DNA from: Tabrizicola_A sp965284335 | GTDB taxonomy: Bacteria > Pseudomonadota > Alphaproteobacteria > Rhodobacterales > Rhodobacteraceae | Length of the DNA stretch: 64,000 nucleotides | Assembly (NCBI RefSeq): GCF_965284335.1 | Contig: NZ_OZ260076.1 | Strand: one strand, 5' to 3' | Shown: piece after piece, positions 7,920-15,034 of the stretch | Layout of the letters: the number at the start of each line of letters is the position of its first letter | How positions within the stretch are numbered: position 1 is the stretch's first letter | Notes under the pieces: model-generated | Database searches by the model: none | Told to the model about the DNA's origin: nothing | Seen by the model: only the letters and a program-made list of their open reading frames with translations | Made by a program: the position numbers and the translations under genes

Positions 7920-8702
7920 TCAGGCGCTGGTGGCTGACAAAAAGCCGCGCAAACGGTCGGTTTGCGGATTGCCAAAAAGCTGGGCGGGCGCGCCTTCTTC
8001 CTCGATGCGGCCTTGGTGCAGGAAGATGACATGGTCTGACACATCGGCGGCCAGCTTCATGTCATGGGTGACCAGAATCATCGTGCGCCCCTCATCGGCC
8101 AGCGCCTTGATGACCTTGACCACCTCTTGCTCCAGTTCCGGATCGAGGGCGCTGGTGGGTTCGTCAAACAACAGCGCGCGCGGCTCCATGCACAGCGCGC
8201 GCGCAATGGCGGCGCGCTGCTGCTGGCCGCCCGAGAGCATGGCAGGCCAAGCATCGGCCTTGTCGGCAATGCCGACCTTGGCCAGATAGTGGCGGGCCTT
8301 TTCCTCAACCTCGCGCGGGTCGCGCTTTAGGACGGTTACCGGGGCTTCCATCACGTTTTGCAAGATGGTCATATGCGACCACAGGTTGAACTGCTGGAAG
8401 ACCATCGACAGGTTGGTGCGCATCCGCGTGACCTGCGCGCGGTCGGCGGGGTGGCGGTTGTGGCCTTGGCCATTCCAGCGCACGGCCTCGCCTTCAAAGG
8501 TGATCTCGCCTTGCTGGCTTTCTTCCAAAAGGTTGCAGCAGCGCAAAAGCGTGGATTTGCCCGAGCCCGACGAGCCGATCAGTGACACCACATGGCCGCG
8601 CGGGGCCACCAGATCGACGCCCTTGAGCACCTCAAGCTGGCCATAGCTTTTGTGCAGATCGCGGATTTCGATCACGGGCGTGGAGGGATCGGCAGCGGTC
8701 AT
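7920..8702 (-). CDS. Polar amino acid ABC transporter ATP-binding protein (HisP-like)
   Basis: ATPase subunit, 260 aa. Walker A is GSSGSGKST, the signature is LSGGQQQR, Walker B is ALLFDEPTSALDPE, and the switch histidine is in VTHDMKLA. The first 26 codons of the longer open frame are unlike the family, so the ATG at 8702 is preferred. It is the first gene of the eight-gene operon and sits 106 bp upstream of the binding protein, which has its own good ribosome binding site and possibly its own promoter. Confidence 0.9.
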   Translation of the reverse strand: MTAADPSTPVIEIRDLHKSYGQLEVLKGVDLVAPRGHVVSLIGSSGSGKSTLLRCCNLLEESQQGEITFEGEAVRWNGQGHNRHPADRAQVTRMRTNLSMVFQQFNLWSHMTILQNVMEAPVTVLKRDPREVEEKARHYLAKVGIADKADAWPAMLSGGQQQRAAIARALCMEPRALLFDEPTSALDPELEQEVVKVIKALADEGRTMILVTHDMKLAADVSDHVIFLHQGRIEEEGAPAQLFGNPQTDRLRGFLSATSA

Positions 8703-8821
8703 GGCGGGCTTTCCGGGGTTGGCGGTCGCGAGAGCGGGCGGGTGGGGGTCAAATAGGGCGCAGAATGGGCGGTATTGCAACGGGCTTTATGGCGCTTTCG
8801 CCCTGGGTTTTCACAATTTGC

Positions 8822-9589
8822 CTAAGAGAGCCGCGCGATTTGGTCAGGTGCGGGGGGAATGGGCACCGCAAGATAGGCTGCGGGGTCGATTCGCACGATG
8901 CCACGCAGGCAGAGCGTGTCACGATCTGCGGCTGAAAGGGCGTGGGTCGCCTCAATCAAGGCGTGATAGGTCGCCTTGGCATCGGCCCCCTTGGCCGCGA
9001 TATAGGGCAGGCCGGGGGTGGGCGCGGTGCGGGCGACCTCGCGCAACTGGGCGGCCACGGGATCCCAGCGCTGGATCATCCGCCATGTCAGGGCATCAAG
9101 CGCGGCCAGATCGGCGCGGCCTGCGGCCACGGCCTCGGCCGACAGGCGGTGACCACCGGTCTCAAGGCTGGGGGCAAAGTGAAAGCCCATGCTGGCGGCA
9201 TGGTTTTGCGCCGCCGCCCAGCCCGATTGGCTGAGCCCCTCGTTATAGGCAAAGCGCGCGGTGCGAAACTCGGGCAGGCTGCGGGCATCATCGGCGCGGG
9301 CGACAAAGACCGACGCGTAATAGCCCGGTGGGCAGTCTGGCAGGCCGTAATCGGGGGTGGCGATCAGCGTCACATGATCCCTGAGCTTGGCCCGATAGGG
9401 AAAGCCGCAGGTCTGCGACAAGATGAGTGCCGGGTCTTGCCAGGCCGGCCAGTAGGCCCCGTCACCGCGGGTCAGATGCGCGGGCGCGGTCAGGCCGCGC
9501 GCGCGCAGGGCCTCGGCGATAAGCGCCCAAAACCGGTCATTGGCGCCGGCGGTTTCGGCGCGGTCATACATGCCCAAAGATGCGATCAT
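8822..9589 (-). CDS. PhnD-like phosphate/phosphonate-family binding protein without signal peptide
   Basis: A 255-aa protein with the fold pattern of PhnD-type periplasmic binding proteins (ISQTCG-like LILSQTCGFPYR, then DYGLPDCPPGYYASVFVA). It has no recognisable signal peptide and no linked permease or ATPase, so it may be cytoplasmic or a sensor rather than a transporter part. Its ATG overlaps the TerB-like stop by 4 bp (ATGA), so the two are co-translated. The function is unknown; the family assignment is moderately secure. Confidence 0.7.
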   Translation of the reverse strand: MIASLGMYDRAETAGANDRFWALIAEALRARGLTAPAHLTRGDGAYWPAWQDPALILSQTCGFPYRAKLRDHVTLIATPDYGLPDCPPGYYASVFVARADDARSLPEFRTARFAYNEGLSQSGWAAAQNHAASMGFHFAPSLETGGHRLSAEAVAAGRADLAALDALTWRMIQRWDPVAAQLREVARTAPTPGLPYIAAKGADAKATYHALIEATHALSAADRDTLCLRGIVRIDPAAYLAVPIPPAPDQIARLS

Positions 9590-10020
9590 GCGATGCTGGC
9601 GCGCTGACGCGCCTCGGCCGATTGCACCGCCGTTAGGCCCAAAAGCCCGGTCAGCACGCGCAGCTCGTGATCCTCATGCGCATCGCGCTGGCCATCCGAC
9701 AGCGCCACCTCCCACAGCGCCACGGCCAAGGCCATGCGCTGATCCAAGGGCACGGCGTCTTTCAAGACGCGGGTGAAACGGATGTTGTCGGGCGCCTCGG
9801 CCTCGATCTTTTCCGCCTCGGCACGTAGTGCTGCGGCCTCAAAGCTGCCAAAGCCATGGCGGGCCATCAAAACGCGATCGATGCGTTCGACCTCTTCAAA
9901 GGCATAAAGCCCATCGGTGCGCGCCACCCGCACCAAAAGGGCGGCCAAAGCGAGGTCCGCATCGGTCGTGGCAAGGGGGCTTGGTTCGGGGCCAAAGAGG
10001 CGCTGCAAAAGGCTGATCAT
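9586..10020 (-). CDS. TerB-like (tellurite resistance B fold) protein
   Basis: A 144-aa helical protein resembling the TerB family, with the acidic helix patterns DLALAALLVRVARTDG and VALWEVALSDG typical of TerB's divalent-metal-linked bundle. Standalone TerB-like proteins of this size are common in the Rhodobacteraceae and have no proven role; no other ter genes are near. The start at 10020 is the first ATG after the GC-rich repeat; the frame is open upstream, but those codons lie in the repeat. It is coupled to the PhnD-like gene. Confidence 0.75.
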   Translation of the reverse strand: MISLLQRLFGPEPSPLATTDADLALAALLVRVARTDGLYAFEEVERIDRVLMARHGFGSFEAAALRAEAEKIEAEAPDNIRFTRVLKDAVPLDQRMALAVALWEVALSDGQRDAHEDHELRVLTGLLGLTAVQSAEARQRASIA

Positions 10021-10079
10021 GGGGGCTAAGGATAGGGTGGCGGACGGGCCATGAAAAGCCCCGATCTCGCTCCAGAAAA

Positions 10080-10145
10080 GGGGGGGCCGTCTGCCCCCCC
10101 TCGCCGCAAGCGGCTCACCCCCCCGAGAGTATTTCAAAAGGCGCA
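10080..10145 (-). repeat. GAGTATTTC repeat copy A
   Basis: A GC-rich hairpin (GGGGGGC..GCCCCCC type) is followed by a CCCCCCGAGAGTATTTC box and a GGCGCAA tail. It is an inverted partner of copy B (10174-10239) and near-identical to the copy at 49031-49102. It is an intergenic interspersed repeat downstream of rlmJ and upstream of the TerB-like gene. Confidence 0.75.
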
Positions 10146-10173
10146 AATCCAAAGAGCTTTCGCCCATAAGGTC

Positions 10174-10239
10174 TTGCCCTTCTCCAAATACTCTCGGGGG
10201 GTGAGGGCGCAGCCCGAGGGGGGCGGAAAGCCCCCCTTT
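10174..10239 (+). repeat. GAGTATTTC repeat copy B
   Basis: It reads TTGCCCTTCTCCAAATACTC, then CGGGGGGTGAG, then a hairpin of seven G/C pairs. It faces copy A across about 28 bp, giving a BIME-like pair. The hairpin could serve as the transcript end for rlmJ. Confidence 0.75.
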
Positions 10240-10271
10240 CGCCGGTTCGGGTCAAATCGACCTTTGGCCGT

Positions 10272-11051
10272 TCAGCCTTCGTTTGCGAAACAGGCGGTCA
10301 GGCGGTTGGTTTCCGTCTCGATCCCGTAGGGCGGGTTGACGCTGAACATGCCGGTGCCGATCATCTTGTGGCCCGCGCGGACGGGGGGAAAGCGCAGTTC
10401 GTGGCGCAAGGCGTCGGGGAACTGGGCGGTGAGGGCGGCCAGCATTGGCCCATGCGCCCCCGATTGCAGGATCGGATACCACAGTGCCAAGATGCCGACG
10501 TTCCATTTGCGGGCGATTTGGCCCATGATCTTGGGGATCGTGGCGTAATCCTCTTTCACCTCATAGGACGGATCAATCAGCATCAGCCCGCGCCGTGGGG
10601 TGGGGGGTGTCAGCGCCAGCGCCATCTCAAAGCCATCACGCTTTTGGATATGGGCGCCGAAATCGCCCATATTGGCCTTGAGTGCGGCGTTTTCTTGCGG
10701 GTGCAACTCGGCCAGATGCAGGCTGTCGGTTTCGCGCAAGGCAAGGGCGGCGATCAGGGGCGAGCCGGGGTAGCTGCGCGGCCCGAACATGGCGCGGCAT
10801 TCGGCAAGGCGCTGCATATAGGGGTGGGTTGCGGGAAACCAGCTTTCGGCCAGATCAATGCCTGCCTGTGCCTCGCCGGTTTTCAGCGCCTCGTCTGACC
10901 CCAGATCGTAAAGCCCGCGCCCGGCATGGGTTTCGATATAGCTGAGCGGTTTGTCCTTTTGCGTCAGATAGTCCAGCATCCACGCCAAAAGCGCGTGCTT
11001 TTGCACATCGGCCAGATTTCCGGCGTGGTAGATGTGTTGATATGACAGCAT
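10272..11051 (-). CDS. rlmJ: 23S rRNA (adenine(2030)-N6)-methyltransferase
   Basis: RlmJ methylates A2030 of 23S rRNA with SAM. The 259-aa protein begins with the family signature MLSYQHIYHAGNLADVQKH. It carries the SAM site ETHAGRGLYDL and the N6-adenine catalytic motif as LMLIDPSYE (DPPY-like). The length is near the family norm. It lies 63 bp downstream of efp, separated from it by a strong terminator. Confidence 0.93.
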   Translation of the reverse strand: MLSYQHIYHAGNLADVQKHALLAWMLDYLTQKDKPLSYIETHAGRGLYDLGSDEALKTGEAQAGIDLAESWFPATHPYMQRLAECRAMFGPRSYPGSPLIAALALRETDSLHLAELHPQENAALKANMGDFGAHIQKRDGFEMALALTPPTPRRGLMLIDPSYEVKEDYATIPKIMGQIARKWNVGILALWYPILQSGAHGPMLAALTAQFPDALRHELRFPPVRAGHKMIGTGMFSVNPPYGIETETNRLTACFANEG

Positions 11052-11071
11052 GAGGGTCCCCGATGTAAAAA

Positions 11072-11092
11072 GGCGGGCCAGATCGGCCCGCC
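11072..11092 (-). terminator. Rho-independent terminator of efp
   Basis: An 8-bp stem GGCGGGCC / GGCCCGCC with a 5-nt loop is followed on the minus strand by TTTTT. It lies 22 bp after the efp stop. Confidence 0.85.
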
Positions 11093-11114
11093 CCTTTGGT
11101 CTGGTGCAAAAGGA

Positions 11115-11684
11115 TCAGTCCTTTTCGCGGCCCTGATAGGAATAGTCGTCGGTGTTGATGACGATGCGGGTGCCGGCCCCGATATGGGGCGGCACCATCA
11201 CGCGCAGGCCATTGGTGCAAACGGCGGGTTTGTAGCTGGACGAGGCCGTCTGGCCTTTGGTGACGGGTTCGGTCTCGGCGATTTCCACCACGATTTTTTG
11301 CGGAAACTCGATTGAGATCGCCACGCCTTCGTGGGTGCGCAGATAGCATTTCATGCCGTCTTGCAACAGAACCTTGTCATCGCCGACCACATCGGGATGC
11401 ACCGCCACCTGCTCATAGGTTTCGGGGTTCATAAAGTGGAAGCCTTCGCCGTCCTCATAAAGGAAGTCATATTCGCGCTCGTCCACCGTGGCCTTTTCCA
11501 CCATCTCGGTGGTGCGCCAGCGTTCGGCGACCTTTACCCCATCGGAGATGCGGCGCATGTCGACCGAGGTGGTCGGCGTGCCTTTGCCGGGGTGGAAGTT
11601 TTCGGCCTTGAGGACAGCGTAAAGCCGCCCGTCGAGTTCCACGATATTCCCTTTGCGTAGGGAGGAGGCGATGACTTTGACCAT
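11115..11684 (-). CDS. efp: Translation elongation factor P
   Basis: EF-P relieves ribosome stalling at polyproline stretches. The 189-aa protein has the three-domain length of the family. The loop that enters the peptidyl-transferase centre reads HPGKGTP, with Lys34 present as the site for (R)-beta-lysylation. The C-terminal signature NTDDYSYQGR is intact. It is divergent from epmA, which encodes its modifying enzyme, with 99 bp between the starts. Confidence 0.96.
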   Translation of the reverse strand: MVKVIASSLRKGNIVELDGRLYAVLKAENFHPGKGTPTTSVDMRRISDGVKVAERWRTTEMVEKATVDEREYDFLYEDGEGFHFMNPETYEQVAVHPDVVGDDKVLLQDGMKCYLRTHEGVAISIEFPQKIVVEIAETEPVTKGQTASSSYKPAVCTNGLRVMVPPHIGAGTRIVINTDDYSYQGREKD

Positions 11685-11783
11685 GGTTTCTTGTTTCCGT
11701 ATTCGGGCTGTGCCAAAGCGGCCCGGTGGGATCCGGGCTGCGGTATGGCGCTGCCCTTAGCGCAGTTTGGAAGGTTTCGCCAG

Positions 11784-12806
11784 ATGAAAGACATCGCTTT
11801 GCCCTGGTGGCACCCAAGCCGCCATGCCGATCGCCGCCCGGCTTTGCTTGCGCGGGGGCGGATGCAGGCGGGGATCCGGGCATGGTTTGCGGCCCGCGAT
11901 TTTCTGGAGGTGGACCCTTCGGCCTTGCAGATCAGCCCCGGAAATGAGGCGCATCTGCATGCGTTTTCCTGCGAGGCGGTGGGCAATGATGGGCTGGCGC
12001 GGCGGATGTATCTGCATACGAGCCCCGAATTTGCGATGAAAAAGCTGCTGGCGGCGGGGGAGCGGCGGATTTTCTCCTTTGCCCATGTCTGGCGCAACCG
12101 CGAGCGGGGGGCGCGGCACAGCCCTGAGTTCACCATGTTGGAATGGTATCGGGTGGGCGAGGGCTATGATGTGTTGATGGCCGATACTTTGGCCATTTTG
12201 CGAAGTGCCGGGCCGCTGCGCTATCGGGATGCGGTCTGCGATCCGGCGCTGGAGCCCGAGCGGATCTCGGTGGCGGAGGCGTTTCAAACTCATGCGGGGG
12301 TGGATCTTTTGGCCACGCTGGAGGGTGCGACAACCGACCGCGACGCGATCGCCGCACAGGCGGTGGCGGCAGGCGTGCGGGTGGCGCAGGATGATCTGTG
12401 GTCCGACATCTTCAGCCGGGTGTTGTCGGAAAAGGTCGAGCCGCATTTGGGGATGGGCCGGGTGACGATCCTTGACCGCTATCCGGCCGCCGAGGCGGCG
12501 CTGGCGCGGGCCTGCGCGGATGACGCGCGCGAGGCGGAGCGGTTTGAGGTTTATGCTTGCGGGGTGGAACTGGCCAATGGCTTTGGCGAGTTGACCGATC
12601 CGGCCGAGCAGCGGCGGCGGTTTGAGGCGGAGATGGACGAGAAGGCGCGGGTTTACGGCGAGCGCTATCCCTTGGATGAGGGGTTTTTGGCCGCACTGGC
12701 GCTGATGCCGGAGGCATCGGGCATTGCGCTGGGCTTTGACCGGCTGGTGATGCTGGCCACGGGCGCGCCGAATATCGATGATGTGATCTGGGCGCCGGTG
12801 GGGTGA
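11784..12806 (+). CDS. epmA: EF-P lysine aminoacylase EpmA (PoxA/GenX)
   Basis: EpmA, a lysyl-tRNA synthetase paralogue that lacks the anticodon-binding domain, attaches beta-lysine to Lys34 of EF-P. The 340-aa protein has class II motifs: motif 2 as FRNRERGARHSPEFTMLEW-like FAHVWRNRERGARHSPEF and motif 3 as GIALGFDRLVML. The start ATG at 11784 is preferred, with AAGG upstream; longer in-frame codons do not resemble the family. Its partner EpmB (lysine 2,3-aminomutase) is not in this window. Confidence 0.92.
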   Translation: MKDIALPWWHPSRHADRRPALLARGRMQAGIRAWFAARDFLEVDPSALQISPGNEAHLHAFSCEAVGNDGLARRMYLHTSPEFAMKKLLAAGERRIFSFAHVWRNRERGARHSPEFTMLEWYRVGEGYDVLMADTLAILRSAGPLRYRDAVCDPALEPERISVAEAFQTHAGVDLLATLEGATTDRDAIAAQAVAAGVRVAQDDLWSDIFSRVLSEKVEPHLGMGRVTILDRYPAAEAALARACADDAREAERFEVYACGVELANGFGELTDPAEQRRRFEAEMDEKARVYGERYPLDEGFLAALALMPEASGIALGFDRLVMLATGAPNIDDVIWAPVG

Positions 12807-12907
12807 GGCGCGGCCCCGGGCCTGCCCGGGGAGAAAACGCTCCAGTGGCGCGTTTTCAGCGCCGAACGCCCGCGAAAGCCTTCGCGGGCCGGGTCATGTC
12901 GCGTTTA

Positions 12908-12990
12908 CGGATACCCCTCCACAATGCAGAGATCGGCCAGAGATACCCCATCCCGCTTGGCCTTAGCGGCTTGATATTCGGGGGAATGGT
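12908..12990 (-). pseudogene. Duplicated 3' fragment of the DUF1330 gene
   Basis: About 83 bp match, with roughly six substitutions, the last 27 codons of the DUF1330 gene at 13036-13323. The copy retains the codons for the end (EGYP) and its own stop, TAA. It lies directly downstream of the intact gene, separated by a palindrome at 12989-13039. It is a partial gene copy and is not expressed as a protein. Confidence 0.8.
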
Positions 12991-13039
12991 AGGGTGGGGT
13001 TTGACCCCACCGCGATGGTGGGTTGGAAACCCACCCTAC
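12989..13039. repeat. GTAGGGTGGG palindromic repeat between duplicated gene ends
   Basis: The arms GTAGGGTGGGGTTTGACCCC and GGGTTGGAAACCCACCCTAC form a nested palindrome of about 51 bp. The outer arms pair as GTAGGGTGGG / CCCACCCTAC. Sequences of this GTAGGGTGGGTTT kind are widespread interspersed repeats in bacteria. Here the element supplies the TAG stop (13036-13038) of the DUF1330 gene. Confidence 0.75.
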
Positions 13040-13323
13040 GGATACCCCTCGACAATGCAGAGATCGGCCAGAGAGACACCGTCCCGCTTGGCCTTGGCGG
13101 CTTGATATTCGGGGGAATGGTAGCAGTCCTGCGCGGCTTTCAGATCGGGAAATTCGATCACGACGGTTCGGGGGCGGATGGTGCCTTCAACCACCTCTTG
13201 CGCGCCCCCCCGCACCAAAAACCGCGCGCCGTATTTGGCAAAGGCGGCGGCATTGGCCTGACGGTAGGCCTCATAGGCGGTGGGGTCGGTGATGGTGACG
13301 TGGCCGATCCAGTAGGCGGGCAT
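13036..13323 (-). CDS. DUF1330 domain-containing protein
   Basis: A 95-aa protein covering the whole ferredoxin-like alpha/beta DUF1330 fold (MPAYWIGHVTITDPTAYEAY at the N-terminus, VVIEFPDLKAAQDCYHSPEY in the middle). Such proteins are dimeric and of unknown function. The frame is open well upstream, but the family starts at MPAYW, so 13323 is chosen. The stop codon lies in an inserted palindrome, and a partial copy of the gene's end follows it. Confidence 0.85.
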   Translation of the reverse strand: MPAYWIGHVTITDPTAYEAYRQANAAAFAKYGARFLVRGGAQEVVEGTIRPRTVVIEFPDLKAAQDCYHSPEYQAAKAKRDGVSLADLCIVEGYP

Positions 13324-13381
13324 GGGGCAGGGTCCTTTGTTTTTCCCAACGATACGCGCCTTGGCCCAAAGCGCAACAGAA

Positions 13382-13511
13382 GGGCCGCGCCCGACCTCGG
13401 GATGGCGCGCCGACGCTCGTTCTGGGCACTTTATGGTTCCAGTTCTTCCCCCGATGTTCTGCTGGTGGCGGTGGCAAACGCGCCCTCCCGGGGGGAGGTC
13501 GGGCGCGGCCC
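13382..13511. repeat. 17-bp perfect inverted repeat with 96-bp spacer
   Basis: GGGCCGCGCCCGACCTC (13382-13398) recurs as its exact reverse complement at 13495-13511. The spacer encodes nothing recognisable. It could be a remnant of a small mobile element or an insertion scar next to the atypical two-gene island. Confidence 0.6.
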
Positions 13512-13620
13512 GGCGGCGCATTCGCGCCTTGATTCCGGGCGACAGCAAGGATGCAAAGCTCACGGGGTAAGGCGAAACCACCTTGCCGTGATGAACGTTA
13601 ATTTCCACAACGCCATTCGC

Positions 13621-13650
13621 TTGCCAGCAGGCAGAAAGTATCGTTATGGT
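13621..13650 (+). promoter_or_regulatory. Candidate promoter of the DUF5343-HEPN operon
   Basis: TTGCCA (13621-13626) and TATGGT (13645-13650) are separated by 18 bp, upstream of the first island gene at 13681. This fits a sigma-70-like promoter only approximately. Confidence 0.35.
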
Positions 13651-13680
13651 TGAGGAAAAGATGTAGGGGGTTACCAGGGA

Positions 13681-14403
13681 ATGAATGACGGAGATAGGCC
13701 TTCAGACCAAACAGAGGCAGTCGGTTCCGAAGCTGCAACTCCAAAGGAAGTTAGCGCTGCTCAACGCGCTCCAGCCCGTGAAATAAAGGGAAGCATTCCG
13801 TACTCTCCCTCTCCGGGTTCAATAACGGCAGTCCTAGACGCCATAGTCAACGCCGAGCGACCGGATAAATTTTCCAATAACTTCATGGAATCGGTGTTAT
13901 CGCAGTCCGGTGGTGGAGCGAGGTCGGTTCCGCCACTCCTTAAGAAGATGGGGTTTCTTACAAGCGATGGCACTCCGACTGACCTCTACTCGAAATTCAA
14001 GACAGACTCAGGGCGAGCCATGGCCGCGTTTCTTGGGTTGAAGTCAGCGTTTGGCGAGGTGTTCAGGAAAAATGAGTTCGCGCACAAGGTTTCTGAGGAT
14101 CAAGTTAAGGACATCTTGATTGATATAACTGGTCTGAAGAAGAGCGATCCAGTTCTTCGTTTGATGTACAAGTCATTTGAGGCAGTAAAGAATTATATCC
14201 CGGCAGATTTCGAAGTAAAAACTCCCTCCGGCGAAGTGAGGGAGGAAGCTCGAGAAAAAGATGAAGTCAGAGATGGGAGAAAGGCTGAAGAAGTATTCAA
14301 GATCGGTCTCGCGTATCAGATTAACATAGTCCTTCCGGAAACTCAGGATCAGATGGTTTATGATGCGATTTTCAAGAGCCTAAAGAGGAATTTATTAGCA
14401 TGA
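13681..14403 (+). CDS. DUF5343 domain-containing protein
   Basis: A 240-aa protein. Residues of about 37-175 match the DUF5343 pattern: IPYSPSPGSITAVLDAI, then an RSVPPLLKKMGFL block followed by SDGTPTDLYSKF, ending in a helical region. This pattern suggests a winged-helix-like fold. The N-terminal 35 residues are low complexity, and residues 185-205 are highly charged. No enzyme motif is visible. The gene uses AT-rich codons (AAA, GAA, AGA, ATA, TTA), unlike its neighbours. It is coupled to the HEPN gene by a 4-bp ATGA overlap, so the two products probably act together, as regulator/antitoxin and effector or as a defence pair. The function is unproven. Confidence 0.85.
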   Translation: MNDGDRPSDQTEAVGSEAATPKEVSAAQRAPAREIKGSIPYSPSPGSITAVLDAIVNAERPDKFSNNFMESVLSQSGGGARSVPPLLKKMGFLTSDGTPTDLYSKFKTDSGRAMAAFLGLKSAFGEVFRKNEFAHKVSEDQVKDILIDITGLKKSDPVLRLMYKSFEAVKNYIPADFEVKTPSGEVREEAREKDEVRDGRKAEEVFKIGLAYQINIVLPETQDQMVYDAIFKSLKRNLLA

Positions 14404-14993
14404 TCAGTCTCCATACTCTTGAACTGTTCTGTCTGAAGGGGGCGGTAATGTTCCGTGATCTTCGCGAACACTCAAGTTATGGTTCTGGAAGAGATAATCG
14501 AAGCGAGCTCGAGAGATATACGGATGCTCTGGTGGATCGGCATTTGGAACAAATAGATCCTTCGATTCAAGCAGATGCACAGAAGATGGGTGAGTTCTAC
14601 CGGATGTTCTATGCCCTCGAAAACGATATTCGTGACATGATCGCCGCGGCAATGGAAGCTGAGTTCGGTGAAAGCTGGTGGGGCGAAAAGGTTCCATCGG
14701 CGGTACGTGACAATGTGAAGTCCAATAAGGCTAAAGAAGATAAGGAAGGAATACCTCCAAGATCTCGCCGTAGAATTGATTACACTTCTTTTGGAGAACT
14801 CGGAGAAGTAATTAAGGCTAACTGGGAGGTGTTTAGGGGCATCTTCTCCAATGCATCCATAGAGCGCGTCGAGAGAGTTATTCATCGCCTAAACTTGGCA
14901 CGCGGTCCCATTGCACATTCGGGCATCGTGCCACCAGAGGAGTCCGTGAGGCTTAAACTTGCTATTCGAGATTGGTATGCGCTTATGGAGTGA
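14400..14993 (+). CDS. Swt1-type HEPN domain protein, putative ribonuclease
   Basis: A 197-aa protein whose C-terminal half fits the Swt1-type HEPN domain. It carries R-x4-H as Arg168-GPIA-His173, the usual catalytic pair of HEPN RNases, at the end of the conserved helix RVERVIHRLNLARGPIAHSG. An alternative start at 14448 (181 aa) has a stronger ribosome binding site, GAAGGGGG, 5 nt upstream; the start at 14400 is supported by the ATGA overlap. AT-rich codon use shows that it moved together with the DUF5343 gene. No transposase or integrase is adjacent. It is likely an RNA-targeting toxin or phage-defence effector, by inference from the family. Confidence 0.8.
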   Translation: MISLHTLELFCLKGAVMFRDLREHSSYGSGRDNRSELERYTDALVDRHLEQIDPSIQADAQKMGEFYRMFYALENDIRDMIAAAMEAEFGESWWGEKVPSAVRDNVKSNKAKEDKEGIPPRSRRRIDYTSFGELGEVIKANWEVFRGIFSNASIERVERVIHRLNLARGPIAHSGIVPPEESVRLKLAIRDWYALME

Positions 14994-15034
14994 CTGAAAA
15001 CATCGTAGTTAAGGTCCGTAGTGGGATCCCCCCC

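Larger units (their letters stand above)
13324..13680. other. Intergenic stretch left of the DUF5343-HEPN island
   Basis: I see no supported gene in these 357 bp. They hold a perfect 17-bp inverted repeat (13382-13398 and 13495-13511) and a candidate promoter (13621-13650) for the island. GC content falls visibly from about 13,560 onward, marking the left edge of the foreign segment. Confidence 0.55.

Noticed and set aside
12803..13653. Plus-strand open frames across the DUF1330 locus
   Set aside because: They are antisense to DUF1330 and its duplicate; they contain the repeat twice because the DNA is duplicated, not because a protein is.
13681..14993. Prophage or IS element as the source of the AT-rich island
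   Set aside because: No integrase, transposase, terminal repeats at both ends or phage genes are present; only an inverted repeat on the left side.
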